Shown one piece after another: positions 1 to 7,084 of a stretch of 28,669 bases of DNA (positions are counted from its first letter, which is position 1; each line of letters starts with the position of its first letter). The translations under genes were made by a program, and so were the position numbers. Source of the DNA: Treponema sp. (GTDB lineage: Bacteria; Spirochaetota; Spirochaetia; Treponematales; Treponemataceae). The notes beneath the pieces are model-generated. The model searched no databases. It saw nothing but the letters and a program-made list of their open reading frames with translations, and was not told where the DNA came from. The stretch spans positions 1-28,669 of the forward strand of contig JAFOTA010000103.1 in NCBI GenBank assembly GCA_017421145.1. Reading direction: 5' to 3'.

Positions 1-479
1 AGATTTCCGTTTTTATACATGGTCAGATGAAGATGAGGACCTGTCGAATAGCCGGTGCTTCCTACAAGACCGATTTTTTCACCCTGCTCAACCTTGTCGC
101 CTTTTGTCGTAAGAAGCTTGCTGAGGTGTGCATACAGCGACTTATAGTTTCCTTCGTGGCGGATTATTATGTAGTTTCCGTAGCGGTTGTGCCATCCTGA
201 AACTTCGACGACACCGCTTTTTACGGCGTAGACCGGAGTGCCGGTGGAACATGCCATATCGATTCCGTTGTGATTGCTTGGTACGCGTGAAATGGGGTCA
301 ATTCTTGGACCAAACTGCGATGTAAGATAAAATTTAGTTTTTTTAAGTGGATTTATAAAATCTTCAGACATGGTTTCTTCATTTTTTCCTATTGAAGAAC
401 CTCTCAAAGAACTAAGTGACGCGCAGCTTGCGAACATAAGTGAAAAAGCTACGGTCAGCCAAAGAAAACTACGTTTCAT
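1..479 (-). CDS. M23-family peptidoglycan endopeptidase lipoprotein (5' part; C-terminus outside window)
   Basis: The first 159 codons are present and run off the left edge. Residues 1-19 look like a lipoprotein signal: MKR, a hydrophobic stretch, then FASC with Cys19 as the probable lipidation site (a permissive spirochaetal lipobox). From about residue 48 the M23 (LytM/gp37-type) domain begins. The zinc-site signature HNGID (His70, Asp74) and the HLH motif (His149, His151) are both visible, so the enzyme should be active. Such enzymes cut peptide cross-links in periplasmic murein or regulate amidases. The domain closely matches the C-terminus of the LysM-M23 protein at 5331-6518, including the shared stretch IGLVGSTGYSTGPHLH, so the two genes are paralogues. 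This one lacks LysM domains and is lipid- rather than helix-anchored. The start is the ATG at 479-477, which gives the full signal peptide. Its ribosome site is weak (GGGG 4 nt upstream). Confidence 0.88.
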   Translation of the reverse strand, partial: MKRSFLWLTVAFSLMFASCASLSSLRGSSIGKNEETMSEDFINPLKKTKFYLTSQFGPRIDPISRVPSNHNGIDMACSTGTPVYAVKSGVVEVSGWHNRYGNYIIIRHEGNYKSLYAHLSKLLTTKGDKVEQGEKIGLVGSTGYSTGPHLHLTMYKNGN

Positions 480-505
480 GACACCCCACAGACCACTTTT
501 TTCAT
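476..505 (-). promoter_or_regulatory. possible 9-codon upstream ORF coupled to the M23 lipoprotein start
   Basis: On the minus strand an ATG at 505-503 opens a reading frame encoding MKKVVCGVS. Its TGA stop overlaps the ATG of the M23 gene as ATGA. This is the arrangement expected for translational coupling, and the M23 gene's own ribosome site is weak. The upstream ORF has only GAG three nt before its ATG. It may be chance. Confidence 0.25.
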
Positions 506-510
506 ATCTC

Positions 511-533
511 AAAAATCTCTATGAAATAGAGAT
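511..533 (-). terminator. small AT-rich hairpin with U-tract in the leader of the M23 lipoprotein gene
   Basis: Read on the minus strand, ATCTCTA, a TTTCA loop and TAGAGAT form a perfect 7-bp hairpin (515-533) followed by TTTTT. It lies between the candidate promoter and the start codon at 479. It could attenuate the transcript or act only as an mRNA-stability hairpin. The stem is short and AT-rich, so termination would be weak. Confidence 0.35.
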
Positions 534-540
534 ACCATTT

Positions 541-567
541 TTTATAACTTTAAAGCGATGTAGTCAA
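541..567 (-). promoter_or_regulatory. candidate promoter for the M23 lipoprotein gene
   Basis: On the minus strand TTGACT (562-567) is followed after 15 nt by TATAAA (541-546), or after 17 nt by TAAAAA. The -35 is good but the spacing to the better -10 is short. It lies just downstream of the glnN terminator, so it fits independent transcription of the M23 gene. Confidence 0.45.
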
Positions 568-619
568 GACTATTGAGAAAAAAATAACAGATATTTTTGC
601 TCCCGACAATCAAAACTGC

Positions 620-672
620 ACAAAAAAACAAAAAGACACGTGCCTTAAGATAAACTCAAGACTACGTGCCTT
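620..672 (-). terminator. rho-independent terminator downstream of glnN
   Basis: The minus-strand RNA folds arm 672-655 onto arm 649-633 with 17 pairs (three G-U), one bulged A and a 5-nt loop. TTTTTGTTTTTTT follows, overlapping the last stem pairs. The arms contain the palindrome ACGT, so at first sight they look like direct repeats of ACGTGCCTT. A second hairpin (CTTCCGA at 683-689 with TCGGAAG at 700-706) lies between it and the glnN stop codon but has no T-tract. Confidence 0.85.
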
Positions 673-760
673 GTTGAATTATCTTCCGACAGTTATTTTT
701 CGGAAGTTTGTCGAAAGAAATTCAGCGTTTCCTCAGCTTCAATCGAAAAAAGACCGGCTA

Positions 761-2857
761 TCAGACCCTGAACAAGAGATCCTCATATGACGGGAACGGC
801 TTGTAGTCTTCACCAAGGAGAACTTCAATCTGGTCAGCTGCGGCCCTTGTTTCTGCCATCGCAGGGATAACCACATTGGCGTATGACTTTGCTTCTGCCA
901 TGTAGTCGCCTGCCTGCTTTGCTTCAAGATGCTTTTTGCTGAGTTCTGCAGTCTTTGCGGAAAGCTCGTTTACAAGACCGTCGAGTTTCTGGAGAAGCTC
1001 CGTTTCGGCACAGCATTTTGCAGAAGGAACGACCGTTTTAAGATCAATTACAGTCTTGCTTACGTCCTTCATGTACCTGAATGCGGCAGGGAGTATGTCC
1101 TTGTTGACCATTTCAAGCATGGTCTGGACTTCAATGTTCAGAACCTGGCAGTATTTTTCCAGCTTGATTTCATAATGGCTTTCGATTTCCTTTTTGGAGT
1201 AGATTCCCAAATCGGTGAAGAGCTTTACGTTCTTCTCGTCCATGTAGTGATCCATCGCTTCAGGAAGATTCCTGAGGTTCATAAGCCCGCGTGATTCAGC
1301 TTCGGTAATCCAGCTTGAATCGTATCCGTTTCCGTTGAAGATTATTCTCCAGTGTGCGGTCAGCTCCCTCTTTACCAAAGCCTGAAGGTCAGCGTCGAAA
1401 TCTGCGGCACCTTCAAGTTCATCCGCGAAAGATTTGAGGACATAAGCAACGATTCCGTCCAATACGGTGTTCGGTCCTGATATTGAAAGTGATGAACCGA
1501 CTGAGCGGAATTCAAAGCGGTTTCCTGTGAAAGCAAACGGACTCGTTCTGTTTCTGTCAGTTGAATCCTTCGGAATCTGAGGAAGCACGTCTACGCCCAA
1601 AGTCATCTTTTTCTTTGTCTTCTCGTCATAGTGGGTTCCGTTTTTGATTGACTCAAGGACAGCCTGAAGCTCTTCACCCATGAAGATTGAAATGATTGCC
1701 GGCGGAGCTTCGTTTGCACCAAGGCGGTGGTCGTTACCTGCAGACGCAACTGAAATCCTCAGCAGATCCTGATATTCATCGACGGCCTTGATTACGGCTG
1801 TTACGAACAAAATGAACTGAGCGTTCTTCTGCGGAGTATCACCCGGATCAAGGAGATTTTCGCCTTCATCTGTAGCGATTGACCAGTTGTTGTGCTTTCC
1901 GCTTCCGTTGAGTCCTGCGAACGGTTTTTCATGGAGGAGGCATACAAGACCATGGCGGCGGGCAACCTTTTTCATGACTTCCATGGTCAGCTGGTTCTGG
2001 TCAGCGGCAATGTTCGTCGTGCTGAAAATAGGAGCCATCTCATGCTGTGCCGGTGCAACTTCATTGTGCTCGGTCTTTGCAAGGATTCCGTATTTCCACA
2101 GAGTATCGTTCAAATCTTCCATATACTCCACGATTCTTGTCTTGAGGGCGGCAAAATACTGGTCGTCCATTTCCTGACCCTTCGGAGGTTTTGCACCGAA
2201 AAGAGTGCGCCCTGTCATGCGGAGATCTTTTCTTTTGTTGTAGTATTTTTCATCAACAATGAAATATTCCTGTTCCGGTCCTACGGTTGTGGAGACATGG
2301 CGTGCAGTGCTGTTTCCGAAAAGGCGCAGGATTCTGAGGCTCTGTTTGCTCAAGGCTTCCATTGAACGGAGGAGCGGAGTCTTTTTGTCCAATGCTTCTC
2401 CTGTGTATGAACAGAAAGCGGTCGGTATACAAAGCGTATGCTCTTTTACGAAAGGATAAACAGAAGGATCCCAGACAGTATATCCGCGTGCTTCGAACGT
2501 GGCGCGTGTTCCACCGGACGGGAATGAAGATGCGTCAGGCTCTCCTTTTACAAGCTCCTTTCCGCTGAACGTCATGAGGATTCCGCCGTCATCAGTCGGA
2601 TTGATGAAGCTGTCATGCTTTTCTGCAGTGATTCCGGTAAGAGGCTGGAACCAGTGCGCGTAGTGAGTGGCACCCTTTTCGATAGCCCACTCTTTCATTG
2701 CATGGGCAACCTGATTTGCCACATCAAGGTTAAGAGGAACTCCTTCGTCCAAAGTTTTTTTGAGAGCTTTGAACGTTTCCTTTGGCAAGCGGTCTTTCAT
2801 GACGCGCTGATTAAAAACATAAGAACCGAAAAGTTCCTGAACATTCGTTGGTGCCAT
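761..2857 (-). CDS. glnN: glutamine synthetase type III
   Basis: Catalyses ATP-dependent condensation of glutamate and ammonia to glutamine in the cytoplasm, the entry point of ammonium assimilation. At 698 residues it has the length of the GSIII family (about 700-730), far longer than GSI or GSII. Visible motifs include GPEQEYF (around 193-199) with active-site glutamates, [13 protein letters not shown] (around 261-273), the ATP-site stretch [12 protein letters not shown] (around 315-326), GANEAPPAI, and [17 protein letters not shown] in the C-terminal half. The start is ATG 2857, with GGGG 7 nt upstream. The in-frame GTG one codon earlier is less well placed. It is monocistronic: it has its own promoter (2949-2977), its own terminator (620-672), and a terminator-like hairpin in its leader that suggests attenuation. 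GSIII is typical of Bacteroidetes, cyanobacteria, some Firmicutes and host-associated spirochaetes. Confidence 0.97.
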   Translation of the reverse strand: MAPTNVQELFGSYVFNQRVMKDRLPKETFKALKKTLDEGVPLNLDVANQVAHAMKEWAIEKGATHYAHWFQPLTGITAEKHDSFINPTDDGGILMTFSGKELVKGEPDASSFPSGGTRATFEARGYTVWDPSVYPFVKEHTLCIPTAFCSYTGEALDKKTPLLRSMEALSKQSLRILRLFGNSTARHVSTTVGPEQEYFIVDEKYYNKRKDLRMTGRTLFGAKPPKGQEMDDQYFAALKTRIVEYMEDLNDTLWKYGILAKTEHNEVAPAQHEMAPIFSTTNIAADQNQLTMEVMKKVARRHGLVCLLHEKPFAGLNGSGKHNNWSIATDEGENLLDPGDTPQKNAQFILFVTAVIKAVDEYQDLLRISVASAGNDHRLGANEAPPAIISIFMGEELQAVLESIKNGTHYDEKTKKKMTLGVDVLPQIPKDSTDRNRTSPFAFTGNRFEFRSVGSSLSISGPNTVLDGIVAYVLKSFADELEGAADFDADLQALVKRELTAHWRIIFNGNGYDSSWITEAESRGLMNLRNLPEAMDHYMDEKNVKLFTDLGIYSKKEIESHYEIKLEKYCQVLNIEVQTMLEMVNKDILPAAFRYMKDVSKTVIDLKTVVPSAKCCAETELLQKLDGLVNELSAKTAELSKKHLEAKQAGDYMAEAKSYANVVIPAMAETRAAADQIEVLLGEDYKPFPSYEDLLFRV

Positions 2858-2877
2858 CACATTACCCCTTTGAATTT

Positions 2878-2936
2878 AAAATAAGAAAAGGCGGTGTGAA
2901 ATCCAGATTCAAAAAAGTAGATTTCACATCGCCTTT
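2878..2936 (-). terminator. terminator-like hairpin inside the glnN leader (candidate attenuator)
   Basis: Arms 2936-2920 and 2903-2887 pair over 17 positions with one A-C mismatch, a 16-nt loop, and the tail TTTTCTTATTTT on the minus strand. It could serve as the terminator of the propeller gene that ends at 3018. However, the glnN promoter lies upstream of it, so glnN transcripts must also read through. The predicted start site is only about 6 nt before the 5' arm, and the glnN ribosome site follows the U-tract directly. Confidence 0.75.
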
Positions 2937-2948
2937 GATGTTGATTTC

Positions 2949-2977
2949 ATTATCCACATTCAGGGGCTTTATGTCAA
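2949..2977 (-). promoter_or_regulatory. sigma-70-type promoter for glnN
   Basis: On the minus strand TTGACA (2977-2972, perfect -35) is separated by 17 nt from GATAAT (2954-2949, 5 of 6 consensus). Predicted transcription start is near 2942, giving a leader of about 85 nt that contains the hairpin at 2878-2936. No sigma-54 (-24/-12) elements were seen. Confidence 0.8.
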
Positions 2978-3017
2978 CATATAAAATAAAAAAACATTGA
3001 AAACAAATTTCCAGCGT

Positions 3018-5240
3018 TTATTTGATTTCGGAAAGCGGAACTATGTCGTAGCCTGAATTCAACACTGCACTTATAAGCGCATGGAGCTTTTCATAAAGAT
3101 AGTCACCGCGGGTTCCTTTTATGTTTCCTATGTCTACGCTGATCACCATTCCGTCATGCAGGCTTTCGACCATTCGTTTTATTATTTCATCTGCGCTCAG
3201 ATAATCAGTACCGGCATCAGAAAGAGCGTCTTCAAAAGAAATCCTGTCGTTCACTTCGTTCCATGAATCAACATACCTGTACCCGGCAGAGGTTCCGGCA
3301 CGCACCATCATTTCATCAGCATGATAGTAAGGGGCATGCCACAAAAGCTCAAGTTCCTTACCCGAAGCAGCAAGGAATTCATCTTCGTTTCTTGCAAGGC
3401 CGCGGCGTATGAAATCTGCATCTATATCAAACTCATCGCAAATCAAATCTGCTGAAGTGAAAAAACCTGAAGCACACCGGCATCCGCTTGCAACGATCTG
3501 GCATGTCTCAATCGGATAGCGTCTTATGAATTCTCCGTTTATAAAGAAAGTTGCCTTAAAGCCGAATTTTTCAAGCACGGAAAGAACCTGTGCAAGCCCT
3601 TCGTTTCCTTCCACTGCATCAAAAACGAGCGACACTTTTCCTTTTGATTTTTTCTCAACGTTCGTTTCCGGTATAAGCGCATAAGTATAGGCAGGTGCGG
3701 CAAGAGAGCGGACGAACACTGCATCAGAAAAAACGGCGTTCGGACATTCAGCTGTGTATGCACGGAATTTTCCGTTCGCAACATATTCAGAAGAAGCAGG
3801 CGCATTCTTTTTTCCGGAAGCTGACCATGAATTGTTTTTTTCATTGTATTCATAGCATGTAGAATCAAGTTCCGTCCATGCACGGATTTTACCGGAATCC
3901 CATGACGCGCATTTTACGGAAGAAAGATAAAGCACGGATTTTTCCCACTTTTTTGAAGATGACGCACGGCTCCATTTGAACAAAGTGCTGCATCCTCCTG
4001 CAATGACAGAATCAGAATCAAGCCACCTGAACGAAAGCATTTTTTCGCCTTCCGATTTTGAAACCAGCGTCCATCCGTCTACATTCCTAAGCTCAAGATT
4101 TTTTCCATGAATAAAGGCAGCAGTTTTTTTGTCAGGCGAAAGACGTATTTCACCGGGTTCTTGATATGTTTCGACAAGCGAAAGCCCCTTGCTCATCGTA
4201 TACACCGATGCGGATTTTTTTCCTTTTGAATAGCTCAGGTTTTCAATCCACAGATACGGGATGTCACGCGATGACCAGAACACGTTGATATCAAGCAAGG
4301 AACCGCTCAACCCAAGGAGGCTTTCCATTTCACGGACTGACGCAAATCCGAATTCATCAGGAAGAGAATAAAGCGAAGCGATTTTTTTTCCGCTCACACA
4401 AAGGATGTATTTTTCGTCGCCGCTTATAAAAAATTTGTCGTGCAGGGAATCAAACGGAGATGCAAGGCGTGCAACGGGAGTGCCGTATCCTGTAACCGCA
4501 TAATAAAGCCCGCGCGTGTAAAGCCCCCTGCCTTCAATTCTGTAAAGTATGTCGGCGTTCGCATAATAGATGTTTTCCTTGATCCACTGGACGCTCTCAA
4601 GGCTTCCTTCACCGATTTTCCTCATCGAACAAGGAGGTAGAAGTTCTTTTATTGCGGCCTCGCTCGATGCAAAATAAACGGTTCCGCTTTCTTCATATAA
4701 AAAATATTTTGAATCGTCGGACCATTTTACCAGAACGGAATCAGACGGAGGACATACGGCGCTTATCTTTACCTGAACTCCTGATGAAGACTGAATCAAA
4801 GAAAGTCCGCCTGCATTGTCTTCCACGCATATCCATTTTCCGTCGGGGCTTTCAATCTGCCTCGGACATTCAGCCTGACCTGCCGGGAACGAATCATTCC
4901 TTAGAATCCACGTGAGCTTTCCTGTGTCCATGCTGTAGCGTGCGGTTCCGAAAGAATTCCTGAGCTGAACGACATTTCCGTAAAGAAGCTCCATTTTTTC
5001 AGGAACGCATGTCAAAAGAGAAGGACTGTTTTCAGCGGACGTCTTGCCCAGCCTGCACTCAAAAAGAGAAGAAGAAGATGCCGTGCCGGGGAAATCAAGC
5101 TTTGCGGAATAAAGCAGCTGATTCGAAGAATTTATGTCGTACACTGAAAATGATGTTTTTGAAAAAGCCGGGAACAATGCCGGACAAAGCAGCGAAAAAA
5201 CAAGGGCTGCCTTTTTGAAAGACAGAACGCTTTTTTTCAT
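3018..5240 (-). CDS. secreted beta-propeller-like protein with degenerate NodB/polysaccharide-deacetylase C-terminal domain
   Basis: A 740-residue protein with a Sec signal peptide (KK, hydrophobic segment to about residue 28, A-F-S cleavage region). Residues 30-520 are a long run of beta-rich segments with recurring patterns such as SPDGKW, SDDSKY, SGDEKY and SPDKKTAAF, typical of TolB/DPP-IV-like propeller blades. Residues about 535-740 have the NodB fold, recognisable from FKATFFINGEF and the final YDIVPLSEI. The catalytic motifs are broken: FDDG reads FDAVEG, both metal histidines of the HxxxH motif are replaced (GCRCASGFFTSADL), the Arg motif reads WHAPYY, and the closing LH motif reads ISVD. 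It is therefore probably a carbohydrate-binding or structural pseudoenzyme, not a deacetylase. The ATG at 5240 is preferred because AGGAGG stands 7 nt upstream. The ATG two codons earlier has only 1 nt of spacing. Confidence 0.82.
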   Translation of the reverse strand: MKKSVLSFKKAALVFSLLCPALFPAFSKTSFSVYDINSSNQLLYSAKLDFPGTASSSSLFECRLGKTSAENSPSLLTCVPEKMELLYGNVVQLRNSFGTARYSMDTGKLTWILRNDSFPAGQAECPRQIESPDGKWICVEDNAGGLSLIQSSSGVQVKISAVCPPSDSVLVKWSDDSKYFLYEESGTVYFASSEAAIKELLPPCSMRKIGEGSLESVQWIKENIYYANADILYRIEGRGLYTRGLYYAVTGYGTPVARLASPFDSLHDKFFISGDEKYILCVSGKKIASLYSLPDEFGFASVREMESLLGLSGSLLDINVFWSSRDIPYLWIENLSYSKGKKSASVYTMSKGLSLVETYQEPGEIRLSPDKKTAAFIHGKNLELRNVDGWTLVSKSEGEKMLSFRWLDSDSVIAGGCSTLFKWSRASSSKKWEKSVLYLSSVKCASWDSGKIRAWTELDSTCYEYNEKNNSWSASGKKNAPASSEYVANGKFRAYTAECPNAVFSDAVFVRSLAAPAYTYALIPETNVEKKSKGKVSLVFDAVEGNEGLAQVLSVLEKFGFKATFFINGEFIRRYPIETCQIVASGCRCASGFFTSADLICDEFDIDADFIRRGLARNEDEFLAASGKELELLWHAPYYHADEMMVRAGTSAGYRYVDSWNEVNDRISFEDALSDAGTDYLSADEIIKRMVESLHDGMVISVDIGNIKGTRGDYLYEKLHALISAVLNSGYDIVPLSEIK

Positions 5241-5258
5241 ATGCATACCTCCTGCTAC

Positions 5259-5287
5259 AAAAAAGCCCCCGGAAAAAAGCCGGAGGC
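5259..5287 (-). terminator. rho-independent terminator after the LysM-M23 gene
   Basis: The minus-strand RNA GCCTCCGG, a 7-nt loop and CCGGGGGC give an 8-bp GC-rich stem with one G-U pair, followed directly by TTTTTT. It ends the transcript of the M23 gene (stop at 5331). It is also only a few nt before the ribosome site of the next gene, so that gene depends on read-through or on a promoter that I could not identify convincingly at 5288-5330 (TTGACG is present but lacks a good -10). Confidence 0.8.
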
Positions 5288-5330
5288 ATGAACCAGTGAA
5301 GAAAACACTTTGTTTTCCGTACCGTCAAAT

Positions 5331-6518
5331 CTATTTAAGGATGGAAAGCGGATCAATGAGGCTTCCGTTTTTGTAGACCGTGAAATGCAGGTGCGGGCCT
5401 GTTGAATATCCCGTGCTTCCGACAAGACCGATCTTATCACCCTGATTGATCTTCGTGCCTTTTTTGACAAGAATCTTGCTCATGTGGCCGTACAGAGTCT
5501 GATAATGATCCTTGTGCTTGATGATTACGTAGTTTCCATAAGAATTGTGCCATCCAGCGACTTCGACGGTTCCGCTCATTGACGCATAAATCGGAGTTCC
5601 AGTAGGACAAGCCATATCAATACCAGTATGGAAGGAATTCTTTTTGCCGGAAATAGGATCAGTCCTTGAACCGAACCTGGAGCTGAGGTAGTATTTTGCC
5701 TTGATCGGTGTGACGAATTTTTCGCCCATGGCCTTTTCAAGCTCTGACTGAGGCAATGAACCGCCCGGAATGAAAAGCCTGTCACCCTTCTGAAGTGAAC
5801 TTGAATCAAGGAGGTTTACGTCAAGAAGGTCAACGACTGACACGCCGGAATATCTTTTGGCAATCTTCTCAAGGGTATCGCCGCTTCTGACGGTATAATA
5901 GATTCCGTCCATGTTCGTATACCTGAGCTTTTTGCCTGAAATTTCAGACGCACTGAAATCCTTTACGCTCGGATTGAGCGATATAATAGTAGAAATATTT
6001 GAAAGTCCCATCCTCTTTACGAATGAAGACAGAGTCTCGCCGTTTCTGACAGTGGCTGAGTATTCCTTGACAGGCTGGAGCATCTTGACCACAGGGAGCG
6101 GAGATCCGTCGTCATCATAGATGAATCCCCATTCGTCAAACTGAGGTGTAGTCTCCATGGCAAAGGAAGACATGGTTTTGTCAAGGTATTCCACAGCCCA
6201 GTCATTGTCCACGCGGACTTCAACCGGAACTGCGAAGCTTTCTGCATATGCATACTCATCGACGTTCTTTTTCGGGAAATAAATGCAGGCTATGACCGCA
6301 GGTACAATCCAGCCTATTTCAACGATTCTTAAGACAGTCTTACCAAAAAGAACCGCGGCTTCTTTGGCCGTCATGAGGAAATTCTTCAGCCCGTAATTCT
6401 TGGGCGTGACAATCACCGAAGAAGCATAGCGCGCACGGTTGGTCTCTTTACGGAAAACGCTCTTTCGCGCAACGCTTGAATTATATGATTTTTTACCTGA
6501 ATAATTGATTATTTCCAT
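5331..6518 (-). CDS. membrane-anchored LysM / M23 peptidase (murein hydrolase)
   Basis: A 395-residue cell-envelope protein. A basic cytoplasmic N-terminus (about 1-60) precedes one transmembrane helix (about 62-83, ending in FPKKN). Two LysM peptidoglycan-binding modules follow, YSATVRNGETLSSFVKRMG (about 153-200) and IYYTVRSGDTLEKIAKRYSG (about 206-252). The C-terminal M23 domain (about 270-393) carries the zinc motifs HTGID and HLHF, so it looks catalytically intact. It probably cleaves or remodels murein in the periplasm, for instance during division, and resembles NlpD/MepM-type proteins in architecture. The M23 domain is paralogous to the lipoprotein at 1-479. The ATG at 6518 has no Shine-Dalgarno, and the intergenic region to the divergent lepB is only 47 nt, so the two genes' regulatory elements must be compressed or overlapping. 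Confidence 0.93.
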   Translation of the reverse strand: MEIINYSGKKSYNSSVARKSVFRKETNRARYASSVIVTPKNYGLKNFLMTAKEAAVLFGKTVLRIVEIGWIVPAVIACIYFPKKNVDEYAYAESFAVPVEVRVDNDWAVEYLDKTMSSFAMETTPQFDEWGFIYDDDGSPLPVVKMLQPVKEYSATVRNGETLSSFVKRMGLSNISTIISLNPSVKDFSASEISGKKLRYTNMDGIYYTVRSGDTLEKIAKRYSGVSVVDLLDVNLLDSSSLQKGDRLFIPGGSLPQSELEKAMGEKFVTPIKAKYYLSSRFGSRTDPISGKKNSFHTGIDMACPTGTPIYASMSGTVEVAGWHNSYGNYVIIKHKDHYQTLYGHMSKILVKKGTKINQGDKIGLVGSTGYSTGPHLHFTVYKNGSLIDPLSILK

Positions 6519-6528
6519 AGTTACTATA

Positions 6529-6557
6529 TCGACATTCCACTTATGCTATATTAGAAT
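6529..6557 (+). promoter_or_regulatory. promoter for lepB operon, giving an almost leaderless mRNA
   Basis: TCGACA (6529-6534), 17 nt, then TAGAAT (6552-6557). The predicted start site is near 6564, 2 nt before the ATG at 6566. No Shine-Dalgarno sequence precedes that ATG. Confidence 0.6.
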
Positions 6558-6565
6558 AAAATCCA

Positions 6566-7084
6566 ATGAAAATGAAGGGTAAAAAGCGAATTTTCCTTAT
6601 AATTTTTTTAGGAATTTTTACGGGAATCTTATTGAAGACGTTCTTTTTCGACATAATCATCATAGAAGGGAGTTCCATGGAGCCTAATTTCCATGAAGGA
6701 CAGCTCGCATTCGTGAACAAGCTTGCATTCGGGCTTGACATACCATTTTCCAACCGGGCTTTCGTCCAATGGTCAGAACCGAAAAAAGGCGACGTAATAA
6801 TCTACCTGATCGACGACAATCTCGTGATAAAGCGCTGTGCGGCAACAGGAGGCACTCCACTAGAATATTCCTACGATTCGGGGTATAATCTGCACGTTGA
6901 TGACAAAACCATTCCGCTGACTGACGGTCAGTTCAACAGGATGAAAGACTATACGAGCGTCCCGGCCGGAACGATACTTGCCATAGGGGACAATTCCGCG
7001 GTTTCGATAGATTCCCGGACATACGGCTTCGTATCAGTGAAAAACATATTGGGAAAAGTAATATGCAGACCAACAGATTTCTGA
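6566..7084 (+). CDS. lepB: signal peptidase I
   Basis: A 172-residue membrane-bound serine protease that removes signal peptides from exported preproteins on the periplasmic face. One N-terminal transmembrane helix (about 8-32) is followed by the box B motif GSSMEPNF with catalytic Ser37, the box D lysine in VIKRCAA (Lys89), and the box E motif GDNSAVSIDSRTYGFV. All catalytic elements are present. The length is at the short end of the family, similar to Gram-positive and spirochaetal type I peptidases. The 3' end overlaps the penicillin-binding protein gene by 22 nt, so the two are co-transcribed. The start is the first ATG after the promoter. An in-frame ATG two codons later is an alternative. 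Confidence 0.95.
   Translation: MKMKGKKRIFLIIFLGIFTGILLKTFFFDIIIIEGSSMEPNFHEGQLAFVNKLAFGLDIPFSNRAFVQWSEPKKGDVIIYLIDDNLVIKRCAATGGTPLEYSYDSGYNLHVDDKTIPLTDGQFNRMKDYTSVPAGTILAIGDNSAVSIDSRTYGFVSVKNILGKVICRPTDF

Noticed and set aside
634..672. Apparent direct repeat of ACGTGCCTT with 25-bp period
   Set aside because: The two copies are the arms of the glnN terminator. They look direct because the central ACGT is palindromic.
2858..2860. GTG start for glnN one codon upstream of the ATG
   Set aside because: The ATG at 2857 is adjacent, in frame and better spaced from GGGG.
2861..2960. ANTAR-type two-hairpin target or glutamine riboswitch in the glnN leader
   Set aside because: Only one long hairpin with a 16-nt loop is present. 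The paired hexaloops of ANTAR targets and the glnA RNA core are not visible.
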